Part shown: in pieces, positions 1-10,576 of the stretch
Layout: every line of letters begins with the position of its first letter
Position numbering within the stretch: position 1 is the first letter of the stretch
From: Bidens hawaiensis
Taxonomy: Eukaryota > Streptophyta > Magnoliopsida > Asterales > Asteraceae
NCBI GenBank assembly: GCA_021521415.1
Contig: JAIQDT010000229.1
Coordinates: forward strand, 682,001-746,000
Reading direction: 5' to 3'
Length of the DNA stretch: 64,000 nucleotides
Notes under the pieces: model-generated
Database searches by the model: none
Told to the model about the DNA's origin: nothing
The model's input: the letters and a program-made list of their open reading frames with translations, nothing else
Position numbers and translations under genes: made by a program

Positions 1-655
1 TTATATATGACATAAACATATTCGACCTTTCCGATGCGTTATTCGACTTGCCCGGCGCAACCCACCAGGTAAAATAACTTGTTAAAGTATAGTTTTTGTG
101 AAGCACATCGGTGGAATCAAGGTCAAAGGATCGAAATCTACCCCTTCAACAGAAATCTAGGGTTTACGAGGTAACGTTTGCTTTCTCTAGGATACTGATT
201 TAGTGGATCGAAATGCATGAGATTTTGAGGGATGGATATTTTTAAGATATGGATTCATACATTTTATAAATCTAATCGATTCAAGGTTTTAGTTTTGAGA
301 ATCGCCATTTGAGCTCTAGATCTAGAGTTCTCAGTTCATCTGGTACGTTTAGTGTATTTCATGTAGAATGGACCATCCAAGTTGTCCACCACATAAATGT
401 GGCATATTTAGAATTGGGCTTCATCGAATACACCGATTCTAATACAAAATATACGAAAAATAAAGTCCAATCATTAATTCAAAAAGGGTGTGCAATGTTA
501 ATAGCAAATTATAAATTGATAGAACTATAAACTTCATAAATTGTGTCATAAAAGATAGTGTGAACTCGATATAAAATACAAATGATGTGATTGCTTATGA
601 ATATTTGCTTTTCCTAAATGCCATGAGTGTCTACTTTTTAATACATGATAATTAA

Positions 656-663
<8 letters not shown>
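1..663. other. Left block of duplicated unit, copy 1; no gene recognised
   Basis: No convincing gene is visible; the short frames here have no family resemblance. From position 8 the sequence matches the second unit from 25,951. Bases 361-380 are the empty target site of the Gypsy element that fills the second copy. Bases about 418-660 recur as a diverged direct repeat at 3,862-3,977 and about 40,040-40,300, so the MITE and Helitrons between them are bracketed by direct repeats. Confidence 0.75.

Positions 664-690
<27 letters not shown>
659..690. repeat. (TA)n microsatellite at the left edge of a MITE
   Basis: A run of about fifteen TA dinucleotides. A second TA run lies at 1,922-1,935, on the other side of the MITE-like element, as expected for elements that insert into TA repeats. 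Confidence 0.8.
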
Positions 691-693
<3 letters not shown>

Positions 694-1921
694 AGAGATG
701 GTTCATGCGAGAAGTCAAGTTACAGCGAGAAGTGCGAGAAATTAATCTGGGTCACTCATCTAATTTTTAATCTTCCAACATTAAAATATATGAAAAGAGT
801 ATTAAAATAATATAAATATATTCTCTCTCTAATTAATATATATAATTAAACCACATTAGTTGCATCTCTAACTAATATAATTAATCTAATAACAATAACT
901 AAAAGATTTTAAAAATTAATAAACTCATTATACAATAAATTTATCTTTATAATTTTTTACCCTATCTTTTGAGTTCACTCTACACAACTATAATTTTTTC
1001 CAACACCTCTTCAAAATTTTCCTACACGTCTTAATTTTTTTCCTACACATTTTCAATTTCTTCGTACCTATGCTTTTCGTCTTACACATTTTCAATTGTT
1101 TCCTTCGCATATTCAGTTTCTTCCTACACATCATTAATTTTCTCTTACACATCTTAATTTCTTTCTTACACATATTTAATTTTCTCATACACAACATATT
1201 TTTTTTCCTACACAACTACATTATCTTCAGTTATTTCCTACACATATTCAATTTATTCCTACACATCATTAATTTTCTCATACACATCTTAATTTTTTTC
1301 CTACACATATTTAATTTTCTCATTCACAACATATTTTTTTCCTACACATCTACATTCGTCGTACACTTTTTTTCGTCCTACACATCTTCAATTTTTTCCT
1401 ACGCATATTTAATTTCTTCCTACACATTTTCAAAATTTTCCTACACATCTTTAATTTTCTCATACACATCTTATTTTTTCCTACACATTTTCAATTTCTT
1501 CGTACACATTTTTTTTCCGTCTTACACATATACAAATTATTTTTTTTCAAAAGAATAATCAATGATGAAGATACAATTTTGCTTAATTCTTATAAATTAA
1601 AAGCTGTTTATTGGTGAAAAAAGAATAAAGTTAGATCTTACACTAACATATAATGAAATAAATAAATTGTAACTTACAAATCAAAACTTTATAATATTTG
1701 TGCTTTGAACTTTTATTTAGGGATAGATGAGATAAATTGATTAATTAATTATTTTATTCTACCTAAACTAACCTTTTCATATTTATTATAATGTCTTTCA
1801 AATTTTATTAATTACAATAAATGCAATAATGTTTCAACCATTGATTAATAATCTAATGGTTGAGATCACTTCTTGCACTTCTTGTTATAAGAATCACTTC
1901 TGAAATGAACCTAATCCTATA
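691..1921. mobile_element. TA-flanked MITE-like element with imperfect terminal inverted repeats
   Basis: The left end (about 691-770) and the reverse complement of the right end (about 1,840-1,921) share the pattern GGTTCATN-YAGAAGT, then GAAGTGCRAGAA, at similar spacing. TA runs flank both ends. No transposase is visible, so it is non-autonomous. The middle is filled by the pyrimidine minisatellite at 960-1,545. A copy starts at about 38,097 in unit 2 but is cut by a deletion at about 38,682. The class (TA-targeting MITE) is inferred from the ends. Confidence 0.5.
960..1545. repeat. Strand-asymmetric pyrimidine minisatellite (CCTACACAT motif)
   Basis: The plus strand is almost purely T and C with regular ACACAT. 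The motif TTCCTACACAT followed by YTTAATTTT or TTCAATTTC recurs about twenty times at a spacing of roughly 20-30 bases. It translates to a repetitive FLHIFNFLLHI-like string that is a repeat artefact. A shorter version lies at 38,385-38,680. Confidence 0.75.
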
Positions 1922-1939
1922 AATATATATATATACACA

Positions 1940-2885
1940 CTAGATTTTATCCCCCGTATTACGGGGGTTATCTTACATTATTCGTTTTTATTATTTATAT
2001 ATGTATATTTGGATTTTAATTATTTTTTGTAAGAAAGTTAATAATTAATATACTTGAGGTTTGATGATAAAATGGTTTCACAAATAAATGATATGTTATA
2101 ATCCGGTTTTAAGCTATCTGGGTTTGGTGATATACATTACTCGTTTATTTTCTTTATTATAAAATTGTTTTTTAATTATAAATACTATCTTTTTTAAATA
2201 AAATAGGATATTAATTTTTAGTATATCCCTATTTTATAGGATTTTCATATCAAATATTAGATGAGATTAATTTTTAATATAGTGAGATGTTATAACCCGT
2301 TTAAGAGCCATCTGGGTTTGGTGAGACATTTACCCGTGAATTCGGGTCAAATGCGTGGGAAACTTTTATTTACAAATAAAGCAATCTGATGGCTTAAGAG
2401 ATTGGTTGTTTTACATTTTTCGTCTCTTAATATTTATTTTTTATATTTTAATTTTATTTATTATATGAAAGTTAATAATATACTTAGGGTTTGATAATAA
2501 AAGGGTTTCATAAATAAATGATACACTATTACCCATTTAAAAGCTATCTGGATTTGGTGACCCATGACCCACTTTTTTTTACTATAAATTTTTTATTAAT
2601 TATTAATAATATCTTTTTCTTTTTAAATTGAATCTTAAATTTTAGTATATCCCTATTTTATTGGATTTTCATATCAAATAATTGGTAAGATTAATTTTTA
2701 ATTTAATGAGATGTTATAACCTGTTTAAGTGCTATCTGGCTTTGCTAAGACCCATACCCATGAATTTGGGTTAAATCAATGAGAGGCCTCCATTTACAAA
2801 TCAAGCAATCTAGTGGCTTCCATAAAAGGAGGGAGCGACCACATCACGACACATAAGATTTTAGGGTGTTCGTTTATATATATTA
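1940..2885 (-). mobile_element. Non-autonomous Helitron, first of a head-to-tail pair
   Basis: Read on the minus strand, the 3' end at 1,940 shows the hairpin CCCCCGTAATACGGGGG, a short A/T spacer and terminal CTAG, followed by T. This is the CTRR end of plant Helitrons. The 5' end around 2,840-2,885 is AT-rich (revcomp of TTTATATATATTA) and abuts the next copy. The interior holds four degenerate copies of a block containing AGCTATCTGGGTTTGGTGA. No Rep/helicase is present. Confidence 0.65.
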
Positions 2886-3843
2886 CTAGATTTTATCCCC
2901 CGTATTACGGGGGTTGTTTTACATGATTCGTTTTTAATATTTATATATGTATGTTTGGATTTTAATTTTTATTTATTATAAGAAAGTTAATAATTAATAT
3001 ACTTGAGGTTTGATGATAAAATGGTTTCACAAATAAATGATATGTTATAATCCGGTTTAAAAGCTATCTGGGTTTGGTGATACATTACCCGTTTATTTTC
3101 TTTATTCTAAAATTGTTTCTTAATTATAGATAATAACTTTTTTTTAAATAAAATAGAATATTAATTTTTAGTATATCCATATTTTATAAGATTTTCATAT
3201 CAAATATTTTATGAGATTAATTTTTAATATAATGAGATGTTATCACTCTTAAAGAGCTATCTGGGTTTCGTGAGACCTTTACCCGTGAATTCAGGTCAAA
3301 TACGTGAGAAACCTTCATTTACAAATAAAGAAATCTGATGGCTTGAGAGAATGATTGTTTTACATTTTTTTGTTTTTTAATATTTATTTTTTGGATTTTA
3401 ATTTTCTTTATTGTAAGAAAGTTAATAATATACTTAGGGTTTGATGATGAAAGAGTTTCATAATTAAATAATATGTTATAAGCAGTTTAAAAGCTATTTG
3501 GATTTGGTGACCCATGACCCGCTTATGTTTTTTACTATAAAATTGTTTAGTAATTATAAATAATATCTTTTTCTTTTTAATTTGGATATTAAATTTTAGT
3601 ATATCCCTATTTTATAGGATTTTTACATCAAATAATTGGTAAGATTAATTTTTAATTTAATGAGATGTTATAACCCGTTTAAGAGCTACCTGGTTTTGGT
3701 AAGACATATACCCATAAATTTGGGTTAAATCAATGAGAGACATCCATTTAAAAATTAAGCAATATGGTGGCTTCCATAAAAGGGGGGAGCGACCATATCG
3801 CGACACGTAGGATTTTAGGGTTTTGATTTATATATATTATAGA
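2886..3843 (-). mobile_element. Non-autonomous Helitron, second of a head-to-tail pair
   Basis: The 3' end at 2,886 repeats the ACTAG and CCCCCGTATTACGGGGG hairpin of its neighbour, and its body is homologous to 1,940-2,885. The right end near 3,843 ends in GA before T, fitting a TC 5' terminus on the minus strand. The most economical reading is that this element inserted at an A/T site in the 5' end of the first. The unit-2 counterpart is 39,073 to about 40,025. Confidence 0.65.
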
Positions 3844-3861
3844 TAGACAGATATAGATATA

Positions 3862-3977
3862 TTCATCGAATACACCGATTCTAATACAAAGTTTATGAAA
3901 AATAAAGTCCAATCATTAATTCAAAAAGCATGTGCAATGCTTATATAATAGCAAATTATAAATCGATCATGGAAGAT
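3862..3977. repeat. Truncated direct repeat of the 418-525 region
   Basis: The block from TTCATCGAATACACCGATTC to AGCAAATTATAAATCGATC is a diverged copy of about 424-520. In unit 2 the same block (from about 40,042) continues to 40,300, so in unit 1 it is cut at 3,977 where LTR sequence begins. Confidence 0.7.
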
Positions 3978-3996
3978 AACTGCTTATAGGATTGTT

Positions 3997-4476
3997 TGTG
4001 CCAGTTGCTATGATAATTGCTTATAGGATTGTTTTGACCTGTTAATAGCAAGAAAACATATGTTTGCCCTTAGTTGAGTCACACTGACAGAGACCGTTTG
4101 ATAACCAGTGCCGTGTGTTAGCGAGCATGGATGCCTAAGGTTTAACCGGTTAGTCAGTCTGCAGTTGACATAGGATAGTTTATCTGTTAAGTTGCATGAG
4201 ATTGCTATTTGATTGCTCACTTGAATTCCCGAGTGTGATTTGCTTTGTTGACTGATTGAATCTTTGATTATTTGTTAGTTTACTATAAAACCAAACTGTT
4301 TGCTAGTGTGATCAGCACTTTGTTAATTGAATCACTTCATAATGTTAGGAATTGGTTTCACTTTACACTGACCCCATACTCCTCGTGGTTCGACACTCTA
4401 CTTACCCTGACTAGTTTAAGGTGATTTGGACACTTATTTGTATTGTTTTTGACTAGATAGCGACGATCTAGCATCA
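3997..4476 (+). repeat. Athila-like LTR fragment (3' part)
   Basis: It matches the last 480 bases of the LTR at 14,649-15,911 and ends in the same TAGCATCA terminus. It has no start and no internal region, so it is a remnant. It is preceded at 3,978-3,997 by about 20 bases that copy sequence just inside the fragment (about 4,014-4,035), a likely templated filler at the break. Confidence 0.8.
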
Positions 4477-4711
4477 CCGGATGCAATGGAGCTTTTCCGG
4501 TTTATTTATTTTGTTGGAAGGTTTTAGCTGGCGGTGTGTGGTTTGTTAGCAATGGAAATGAGGAATTGTTTGTTTTGAGCCTCTTTGTTTTGTAATGACT
4601 ATTCTGATATGTCGATTTGAGTAAATTGGTTTTATTTTTTCTTTGTTATCTATTTTTTTTTGGTCAATATGGTTCTTTTCTTAGTTTCGCAACCGTGAGG
4701 TCAAAATATCT

Positions 4712-4741
4712 CCCGCGCAATGCACGGGTTACAAAACCTAT
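4712..4741 (+). mobile_element. Degenerate Helitron-like 3' end
   Basis: The stretch CCCGCGCAATGCACGGG can form an imperfect hairpin and is followed nine bases later by CTAT, close to but not matching the CTRR terminus. The start of the element was not located. The same motif lies at about 16,150 and 56,294. Confidence 0.35.
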
Positions 4742-4962
4742 TTAATATAAAATACTATCCAATTTTTAATACTAACTAGTTAATTTTAAAAGATTTAGGT
4801 TACTTTGAAGATAGGCGTTTTGCATTAAACATGGACCTATATATGGTGACTGAATTACTTGCAGAAACCAAAATCTTGAGGCTGGAGTACTTCTTGCACA
4901 GAACGTCTATTTAAAATATGAGAATGAATCGACATATAAATTGTAAATGAAAAATTAACAAT

Positions 4963-5030
4963 GTGGAACCATGGTCGGGTGGTAAGCAACTCTCTTTTCT
5001 TATGAAGCAACTTGGGTTCAATTCCCTGTT
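4963..5030 (+). mobile_element. tRNA-derived SINE-like head (box A and box B)
   Basis: TGGTCGGGTGG at 4,972 resembles a pol III box A and GGGTTCAATTCCC at 5,013 matches the box B consensus, about 30 bases apart. No cloverleaf with paired acceptor arms is apparent, so this is read as a SINE head or tRNA pseudogene and not a tRNA gene. Copies lie at 16,399 and 56,543; at 47,311 only the box B half survives. Confidence 0.5.
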
Positions 5031-5655
5031 TTAGTAGTTTTTCTAATTTTATATTTCATTTTCTTTTCAAACTGGTTGTATAAGTTTTAGAAAACGTCAC
5101 CCGATAGAAATCAAATTTAATTGATTTCATGAAATATACATATACATCTTCTTATATTTAATTAAGTGGTGTTTGCATTTGTAGTCAGTAAATATATGCT
5201 TTCATCATTTTAATGACTATTTTAGTTTCAACATATACAATAAACATTGCCTTTATTATGAGTGATGATTATTTGAAAAATTTTTGCATTTGTTACATTG
5301 AAAGGGAGCTCCTTCAAAAAGTTGCGGTCGAAGATGTAATGCAACATTTTTAAAAGATGAAAACTCATACAGAACAACTATAGAGTGTTATTTTCTTTTT
5401 TAATTCAAAAAGACCATCGTATTTATATTATGTGTTTTCTAATTTCTAATAACGATTTTGTTTTTAGTTATTATGTCATATTTTTTTATGTCCATGACCT
5501 AAACCGAACGACCCGAACCGTCAAAACGACCAGACAATACACATTTAGGTTACTTTGAATCGATACGAACGATGAACCCACTGGCAAAAAATTGCTGGAT
5601 CCGCTGCTGATTAAACATGCTTTTGTATTTATTGTCAGTTATGTATGTTTATGTC

Positions 5656-5658
<3 letters not shown>

Positions 5659-5719
<61 letters not shown>
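5659..5719. repeat. (TA)n microsatellite
   Basis: About thirty TA dinucleotides bordering the MITE that begins at 5,720. The run is longer than in the other three copies. The open frame through it is an artefact. Confidence 0.9.
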
Positions 5720-5722
<3 letters not shown>

Positions 5723-6427
5723 AGAGGATCAAGAGAAAACTCACCTTTAAAAAGAAAACTAAAAAACTCCTAAAAACTTTTAAAGAATTATTTTTAATTA
5801 AAAATAAAAAAATATTTTTAAATTTCTGTTTAAGCCATTATTCTTATATTTTCTTATATTTTACTCAAAAAATATAAAAAAATAAAAAAATAAAAAAAAA
5901 TGTTGTAACGCACATACGTATTACTATGCGATACCGTTGTATTACACATGTGTATTACTATGTACTTTTGAGTTTAATAGTGTTTTATTGCATATATTCA
6001 ATATTTGTGTATTATATATGTGTAGTAGTGTTGTATTACATAGAAAAAAATAATAATAAAATAAAATTCGATGTGGTGCACATGTGCGTTAATGTTGAAT
6101 TACACATATGTACTAATGTGTATTCGATGTGTGTATTAGTCTTATATTGCATATATAAAATAGTGTGTATCAAATATGTGCAATAGTGTTGTATTATATG
6201 CAATACAAACACTTTTGCATATATGCAATATATACTATTACACATGCGCACTATACAAACGAGGTTATCCACGAGTTTTTTTTTTAACCAATAACAATAT
6301 ATAAAAATAATGGAAAAAAAAAGAAACTACAAAAAAATTTTAAAAAAAGTTAAAAATAGTTTTTTTTAAAGTTTTTATGAGTATTTAAGTTTTCTCTTTA
6401 AGAGGAGTTTTTACTAGAACCCACCCC
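5720..6427. mobile_element. TA-targeted MITE, family 2, copy 1
   Basis: The left end GGGAGAGGATCAAGAGAAAA and the reverse complement of the right end (GGGGTGGGTTCTAGTAAAAA) form an imperfect terminal inverted repeat that continues into a shared AAAGAGAAAACT block. TA runs flank both sides. The interior is rich in TGTATTAC, CACATGTG and related words in both orientations. No coding capacity. Other copies: 17,119, 47,986 and 57,264. Confidence 0.6.
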
Positions 6428-6432
6428 TATAC

Positions 6433-6463
<31 letters not shown>

Positions 6464-6555
6464 GTTATGATGCGTGTTCGGAAAAACTTGCATATATTTG
6501 TTGTGTTTTTAGTGTTAAGGAAAATCCAGATTTTTTTTATAAAATGAGTCAGATG

Positions 6556-6806
6556 CCTTTAGCAGCGACATAGTCGGTGCTATTACTCTTTGGGAGTTCG
6601 CCGGAAAAGTATTAGCGGTGACTAATTAGCGACAAATTTGACTTTAGTGACCACACCTTTTAGCGGAGACATTATTAGTGGTGACAGATCATCAATAGCA
6701 ACTAAGAACTAGCGGCAACTCAACAGCGGCGACATGTTGCCGCTAGTACTTTTAGCGACGACATTTGGGGCTTTAGCAACGAATTTTGTCGTCGTTAAAT
6801 CTTAAA
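6556..6806. mobile_element. CACTA-like subterminal repeat region
   Basis: About ten short words of the type TTTAGCGGCGACA or TAGCGRCRACT occur in both orientations, ending with GTCGTCGTTAAA. Clustered motifs like this are typical of the subterminal regions of plant CACTA elements. No CACTA terminus or transposase was found, so only a remnant is claimed. Confidence 0.4.
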
Positions 6807-7074
6807 TGTTTTGTAATGATGTTGACAATAAGGGCACATAACTCCTTAGAAACCGTTATGTGTATGTTTAGTAGTGATGACTCAGGATGAGGCATACTGA
6901 GTTTGTTGAAAGGATTGGTGATTGTGTCTTAATGGTTTAAGAAAATTCTTTCGAGTCTGTAAGCATCATTCACCAGCTTTAACTAATGTATTTTAAAAAG
7001 TGTTTTCAAGTAATTAGGAGTAAGTTAATTACAAGGATTGAAAGTGAGAGGAATAGAAGAATCTTTAGGCGATA
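6807..7074. other. Unrecognised end of segment F
   Basis: No gene or repeat end recognised. Conserved in all four F copies. The last bases (TCTTTAGGCGA) are where this copy switches to LTR sequence, while the copies at 18,442 and 58,579 continue into single-copy DNA. Confidence 0.6.
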
Positions 7075-7176
7075 CATACTCCTCGTGGTTCGACACCCTA
7101 CTTACCCTAACTAGTTTAAGGTGATTAGGACACTGATTTATATTGTTTTTGACTAAATAGCGACAGTGTAGCATCA
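7075..7176 (+). repeat. Stub of the Athila-like 5' LTR
   Basis: These 102 bases match the last part of the LTR at 14,649-15,911 and end in TAGCATCA just before the primer-binding site. The remaining 1.16 kb of the 5' LTR is missing. The join to segment F at 7,074/7,075 has at most one or two bases of overlap and is shared with unit 2, so it predates the 26-kb duplication. Confidence 0.8.
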
Positions 7177-7179
7177 AAA

Positions 7180-7197
7180 TGGCGCCATTGCCAGGGA
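7180..7197 (+). promoter_or_regulatory. Primer-binding site, tRNA-Asp type
   Basis: TGGCGCCATTGCCAGGGA lies three bases after the LTR end. It resembles the primer-binding site commonly seen in Athila/Tat elements, thought to pair with a tRNA-Asp 3' end, with a couple of mismatches to the form I remember. Confidence 0.7.
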
Positions 7198-8457
7198 GTT
7201 AGTGCGCTTAGTGTTTTTGTGATTAATTTATTTCTTTGTTTAGTTTAGTTTAATTTAATTTTTGTTTTTAATTTTAGTTTAGTTTTATTTTCCCGTTTTA
7301 TACGGGGTGTGTTAGTTGTGCAGGTAACAGGTTTATGCACACCCGCAATTCAAGAAGAGGTTCTCCATTGATTTATGAGCCAGAGATTGAACGTTTAGCT
7401 CGGCAGAACCGAGCTCAGATCAGGCAGCCAGACATGGAAGGTCAGAACCAAAACCAGAATTAAAACCAAAACCCACCACCCGAGATCAATATTTTCCAAC
7501 CCGAGCCTAACCCACCGAATAACCAAAATCCACCCAATAATGACTAGTTACCACCAATAAACACAAATTAGCAACCCCAAAATTCAGCCCGACAATCCAG
7601 AAACCGAAACCGAAACCATGACAAACCCTGGCCATCAGCCCCGAACAATACCCCTCGTCACCGACAGCCGATTATTCGAGATTTTGACCATGTCAGTATT
7701 CATACTGAATATGAAGAAGAGGGAGATGAGGAGGAATGGGAACTGAGGAATGAAGGCAGTAATGGGGATGATTGGAGAATTAGAAGGAATAACGGGTTTG
7801 AACCGAGAAATGAAGACGCGGGTTTGCATGTTGAAGAGGTTGTGGAGGTTGAGGAACTGGTCAGGGTGAGAGGTGACAGGTGGAGGAACATAAACCGAGA
7901 CAGAGATGGAGTTGGAAGATATCGGGAGGAACGAAGACATCCAATTCAAGTTAACCGACCAGCTTTTGAGGAACAGAGGGCCAGAAGAAGGAATTATGGG
8001 CCTCCGGTTCAGGGTGTTAATAGTCGGTTCAGACCGGCTATTTCAGATGGTGCCTCACCGATTGTCCCACAGGTTCACATACGGGGACAACCGACATTCA
8101 AATCTCGTCCGTCCTACATTAACATAGTTCCCCACTTTCACGGACTGGGATCTGAAGACCCGTATTCACACTTTTCAGATTTTTCAGCTATTTGCGGGTC
8201 TAGCGGTGACGGTACATACGATTAGGACGAGGTTCGGTTGCGGTTGTTCCAGTTTTCACTAAAAGACAAAGAAAAACACTGGTTCAACTCGCTACCGATG
8301 CACAATATTGAGAGCTGGGGTAAGATGCAGCAGGTTTTCCTTAACGAGTATTATTCACAGTCAAAGACCATCGAGGCCCGAATGGAGATTCGACATTTTT
8401 CACAGTTACCGAGTGAGTTATTTCATGAGTCCTTTACTCGTTATAAGGAAATGATTA

Positions 8458-10576
8458 TGTAAGGCCCCGAACCCGGTAGCCCTACTTTAACGTCGGATTT
8501 ACTCATAAACACAGTTCTTCAAATCAGAGTTTATTAAAACTTTTCGCGGAATATAAAACATCAATCATTTGTTACAAAACATTAAATCTTTTCTTTGTTA
8601 CCGTAACACAAAACTTTATATTTAAAACATCTTTACTTCTTTCTTCAGATGCCAGCCGTCCAATCCATGCCGTGTGTCATCCTCATGCTAACTCTATAAT
8701 CAGCTCACCTGCGTGCATACTAAAAGTCAGCTACGCTGAGTGAGTTCTAGTTAATCAAGCAACTCATCATACAACCACTACATACATCATATGCGTATCC
8801 GAAGACACGTAGTCCACTATCGGACCTGCTACTGTTTAACCACTTAATTACCCCTACAGCTTAGCCACTTAATTACCCCTACAACTTAACCACTGAGGCC
8901 ACTTATACCACTTTATAACAGAGTCACTTATAGGCTTTCCCTATCACGCACTCACGTTATGCCACTAAATAACGAAGGCACGCATAGGCTTTCCCTATCA
9001 CGCACTCACGTTATGCCACTTAATAACGAAGGCACGCATAGGCTTTCCCTATCACGCACTCACGTTATGCCACTTAATAACGAAGGCACGCATAGGCTTT
9101 CCCTGTCACGCACTCACGTTATGCCACTTAATAACGAAGGCACGCATAGGCTTTCCCTATCGCGCACTCACGTTATGCCACTTCTAACACACTCTACCTG
9201 CCTTAGTCACACTTCGGATTAGTTCAGTACTCACGTGGTAATCAAGCCACGTCATAACATTCATACACACTATCAACCGCTTGCAATTTACTATCCTTGG
9301 CGATACGTGCAATATCCGAAGATCGTTCACGTACCGATAAGTATTATCAAATATATACCTCGTATACCATCTTTAGCATACACCTACCACTCAAAGTAAG
9401 TGTATTCACACTTCCTCGAGTATTATTAGGGCTCGGTACCCTTTTCGTAACCACACAACCATCCTTTCCTTCTTTTATTAACTTTATCACATTCTTACAC
9501 ATAAGCATACATATCATACTTATCTTATACTTAGCGTTACAACTTGACAGTACGTGCAATATCCGAAGATCGTTCGCGTACCATCAAGCAATCATTCATG
9601 CGTATCACATCATCCATATAAGGCATACACTTATCACTTAGGATAAATGTATTAACAACACATCGAGTATGCACACAGCCCCGAAAACATAACACATAAG
9701 TGGGGCTAGAAACTCACCTGAACTCTGCTTCTTTTCTGATAGCTGTAAATCCCTTCTTTAACTGAGCTCGGGTACAAGTTACACGTATCAATACTCGTCT
9801 GATCTAGTCTGGCAGCCTAGTATTAGCTTACCTTAACTTATCGCTTTTAATTTATTTTCTAATCAACTTGGCTTAGGCGAAGTTAACCCTCAGGCGAACT
9901 TAGCTTCAGGCTAAGTTATCCTTAGGCGAACTTGGCCGAAGGCGAAGTTATCCTTAGGCGAAGTTACGCTTGAAGGCGAAGTTAATCAGGCGAACTTAAT
10001 CTTGCAGGCGAAGTTGTCGCGCTGCAGATCTGTTTGCCCATAACTCCTTCGTTTCTTAGCCAAATAACTCGATTTTGGTACCCACGGAATCGTATGATCG
10101 GCGCCTACAAACCCTAACCATCAAATCGGCCTAAAATCGACGTTTTAGGGGTCCGATTTGGGCAGTTTGGGTTCGGGTCCGGTTGACCCATCCAATCCTA
10201 ACCATTTTCAGTAATATTAGCTTTGTTGGATTAGTTCTTACCTTACCAACTCAGATCTATCACAAAATCTCGGGTCTCGGCTTCGAATCTTGATCGGTTA
10301 GAATGTGTGTGTTTTGAGGGTGTAAGGAGTGTGTGTTAGGGAGTTTGGTGAGAAATGAGATATTTTGGGATTTTGTGGGTATTTATATCCTTGAAATCCC
10401 ATTCTCATTTAACCTTTCTCAATTAACCCAAGTCCACAACCCACATCCATTACCCAACACTAGCCCGACTCATACAAACTCCTAATCTGTTATTTATTTC
10501 CTGATAACCCGAGTAAACTTTCCATCTATTAATAAGTAATATAAATAATATTACCTTGAAATTTTGGGATGTTACA
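8458..10576 (-). mobile_element. Solo LTR of a Gypsy-type element, inserted in gag
   Basis: The plus strand begins TGTAAGGCC and ends GATGTTACA, flanked by a perfect 5-bp target duplication GATTA (8,453-8,457 and 10,577-10,581). The unit-2 gag has the uninterrupted site at about 50,731-50,740, so insertion followed the 26-kb duplication. There is no coding region and no second LTR. Read on the minus strand it starts TGTAACATCCC, a start I associate with Del/Tekay-type LTRs. It carries a 54-bp tandem array and repeated AGGCGAAGTTA motifs (9,890-10,015). Confidence 0.85.
8955..9182. repeat. 54-bp tandem repeat, about 4.2 copies
   Basis: Units start at 8,955, 9,009, 9,063, 9,117 and 9,171 with GTTATGCCACTWAATAACG and differ at only a few bases. 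Each contains the partial palindrome GTTATGCCACTTAATAAC. The 18-residue repeat open on the plus strand is a consequence of the period being divisible by three and is not taken as a protein. Confidence 0.9.

Larger units (their letters stand above)
4477..7074. repeat. Flank segment F, copy 1
   Basis: About 2.6 kb that follows an Athila-like LTR end here and again at 15,912-18,442, 56,056-58,579 and, truncated, 47,311-49,354. No host gene is recognised. It holds a Helitron-like end, a tRNA-derived SINE-like head, a TA-targeted MITE and a CACTA-like subterminal region. It ends at 7,074, joined directly to the last 102 bases of an Athila-like LTR; the other full copies continue past this point toward the BAHD gene. 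Confidence 0.75.

Noticed and set aside
1070..1558. Open frame of 162 codons rich in F, L, H and I
   Set aside because: It is the translation of the pyrimidine minisatellite, the opposite strand is also open, and there is no family resemblance.
4008..4220. 70-codon frame repeated at 55,588
   Set aside because: It lies on the minus strand inside an Athila-like LTR and has no protein resemblance.
4963..5030. Functional tRNA gene
   Set aside because: Box A and B are present, but paired acceptor and anticodon arms are not apparent, and the copies behave as repeats.
5617..5877. Open frame with a run of alternating Y and I
   Set aside because: It reads through the (TA)n microsatellite into a MITE; similar frames at 17,064 and 47,925 vary with the number of TA units.
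8959..9222. Repetitive 18-residue protein, or a CRISPR-like array
   Set aside because: The 54-bp units are directly adjacent with no unique spacers, and lie inside a solo LTR of a plant retrotransposon.
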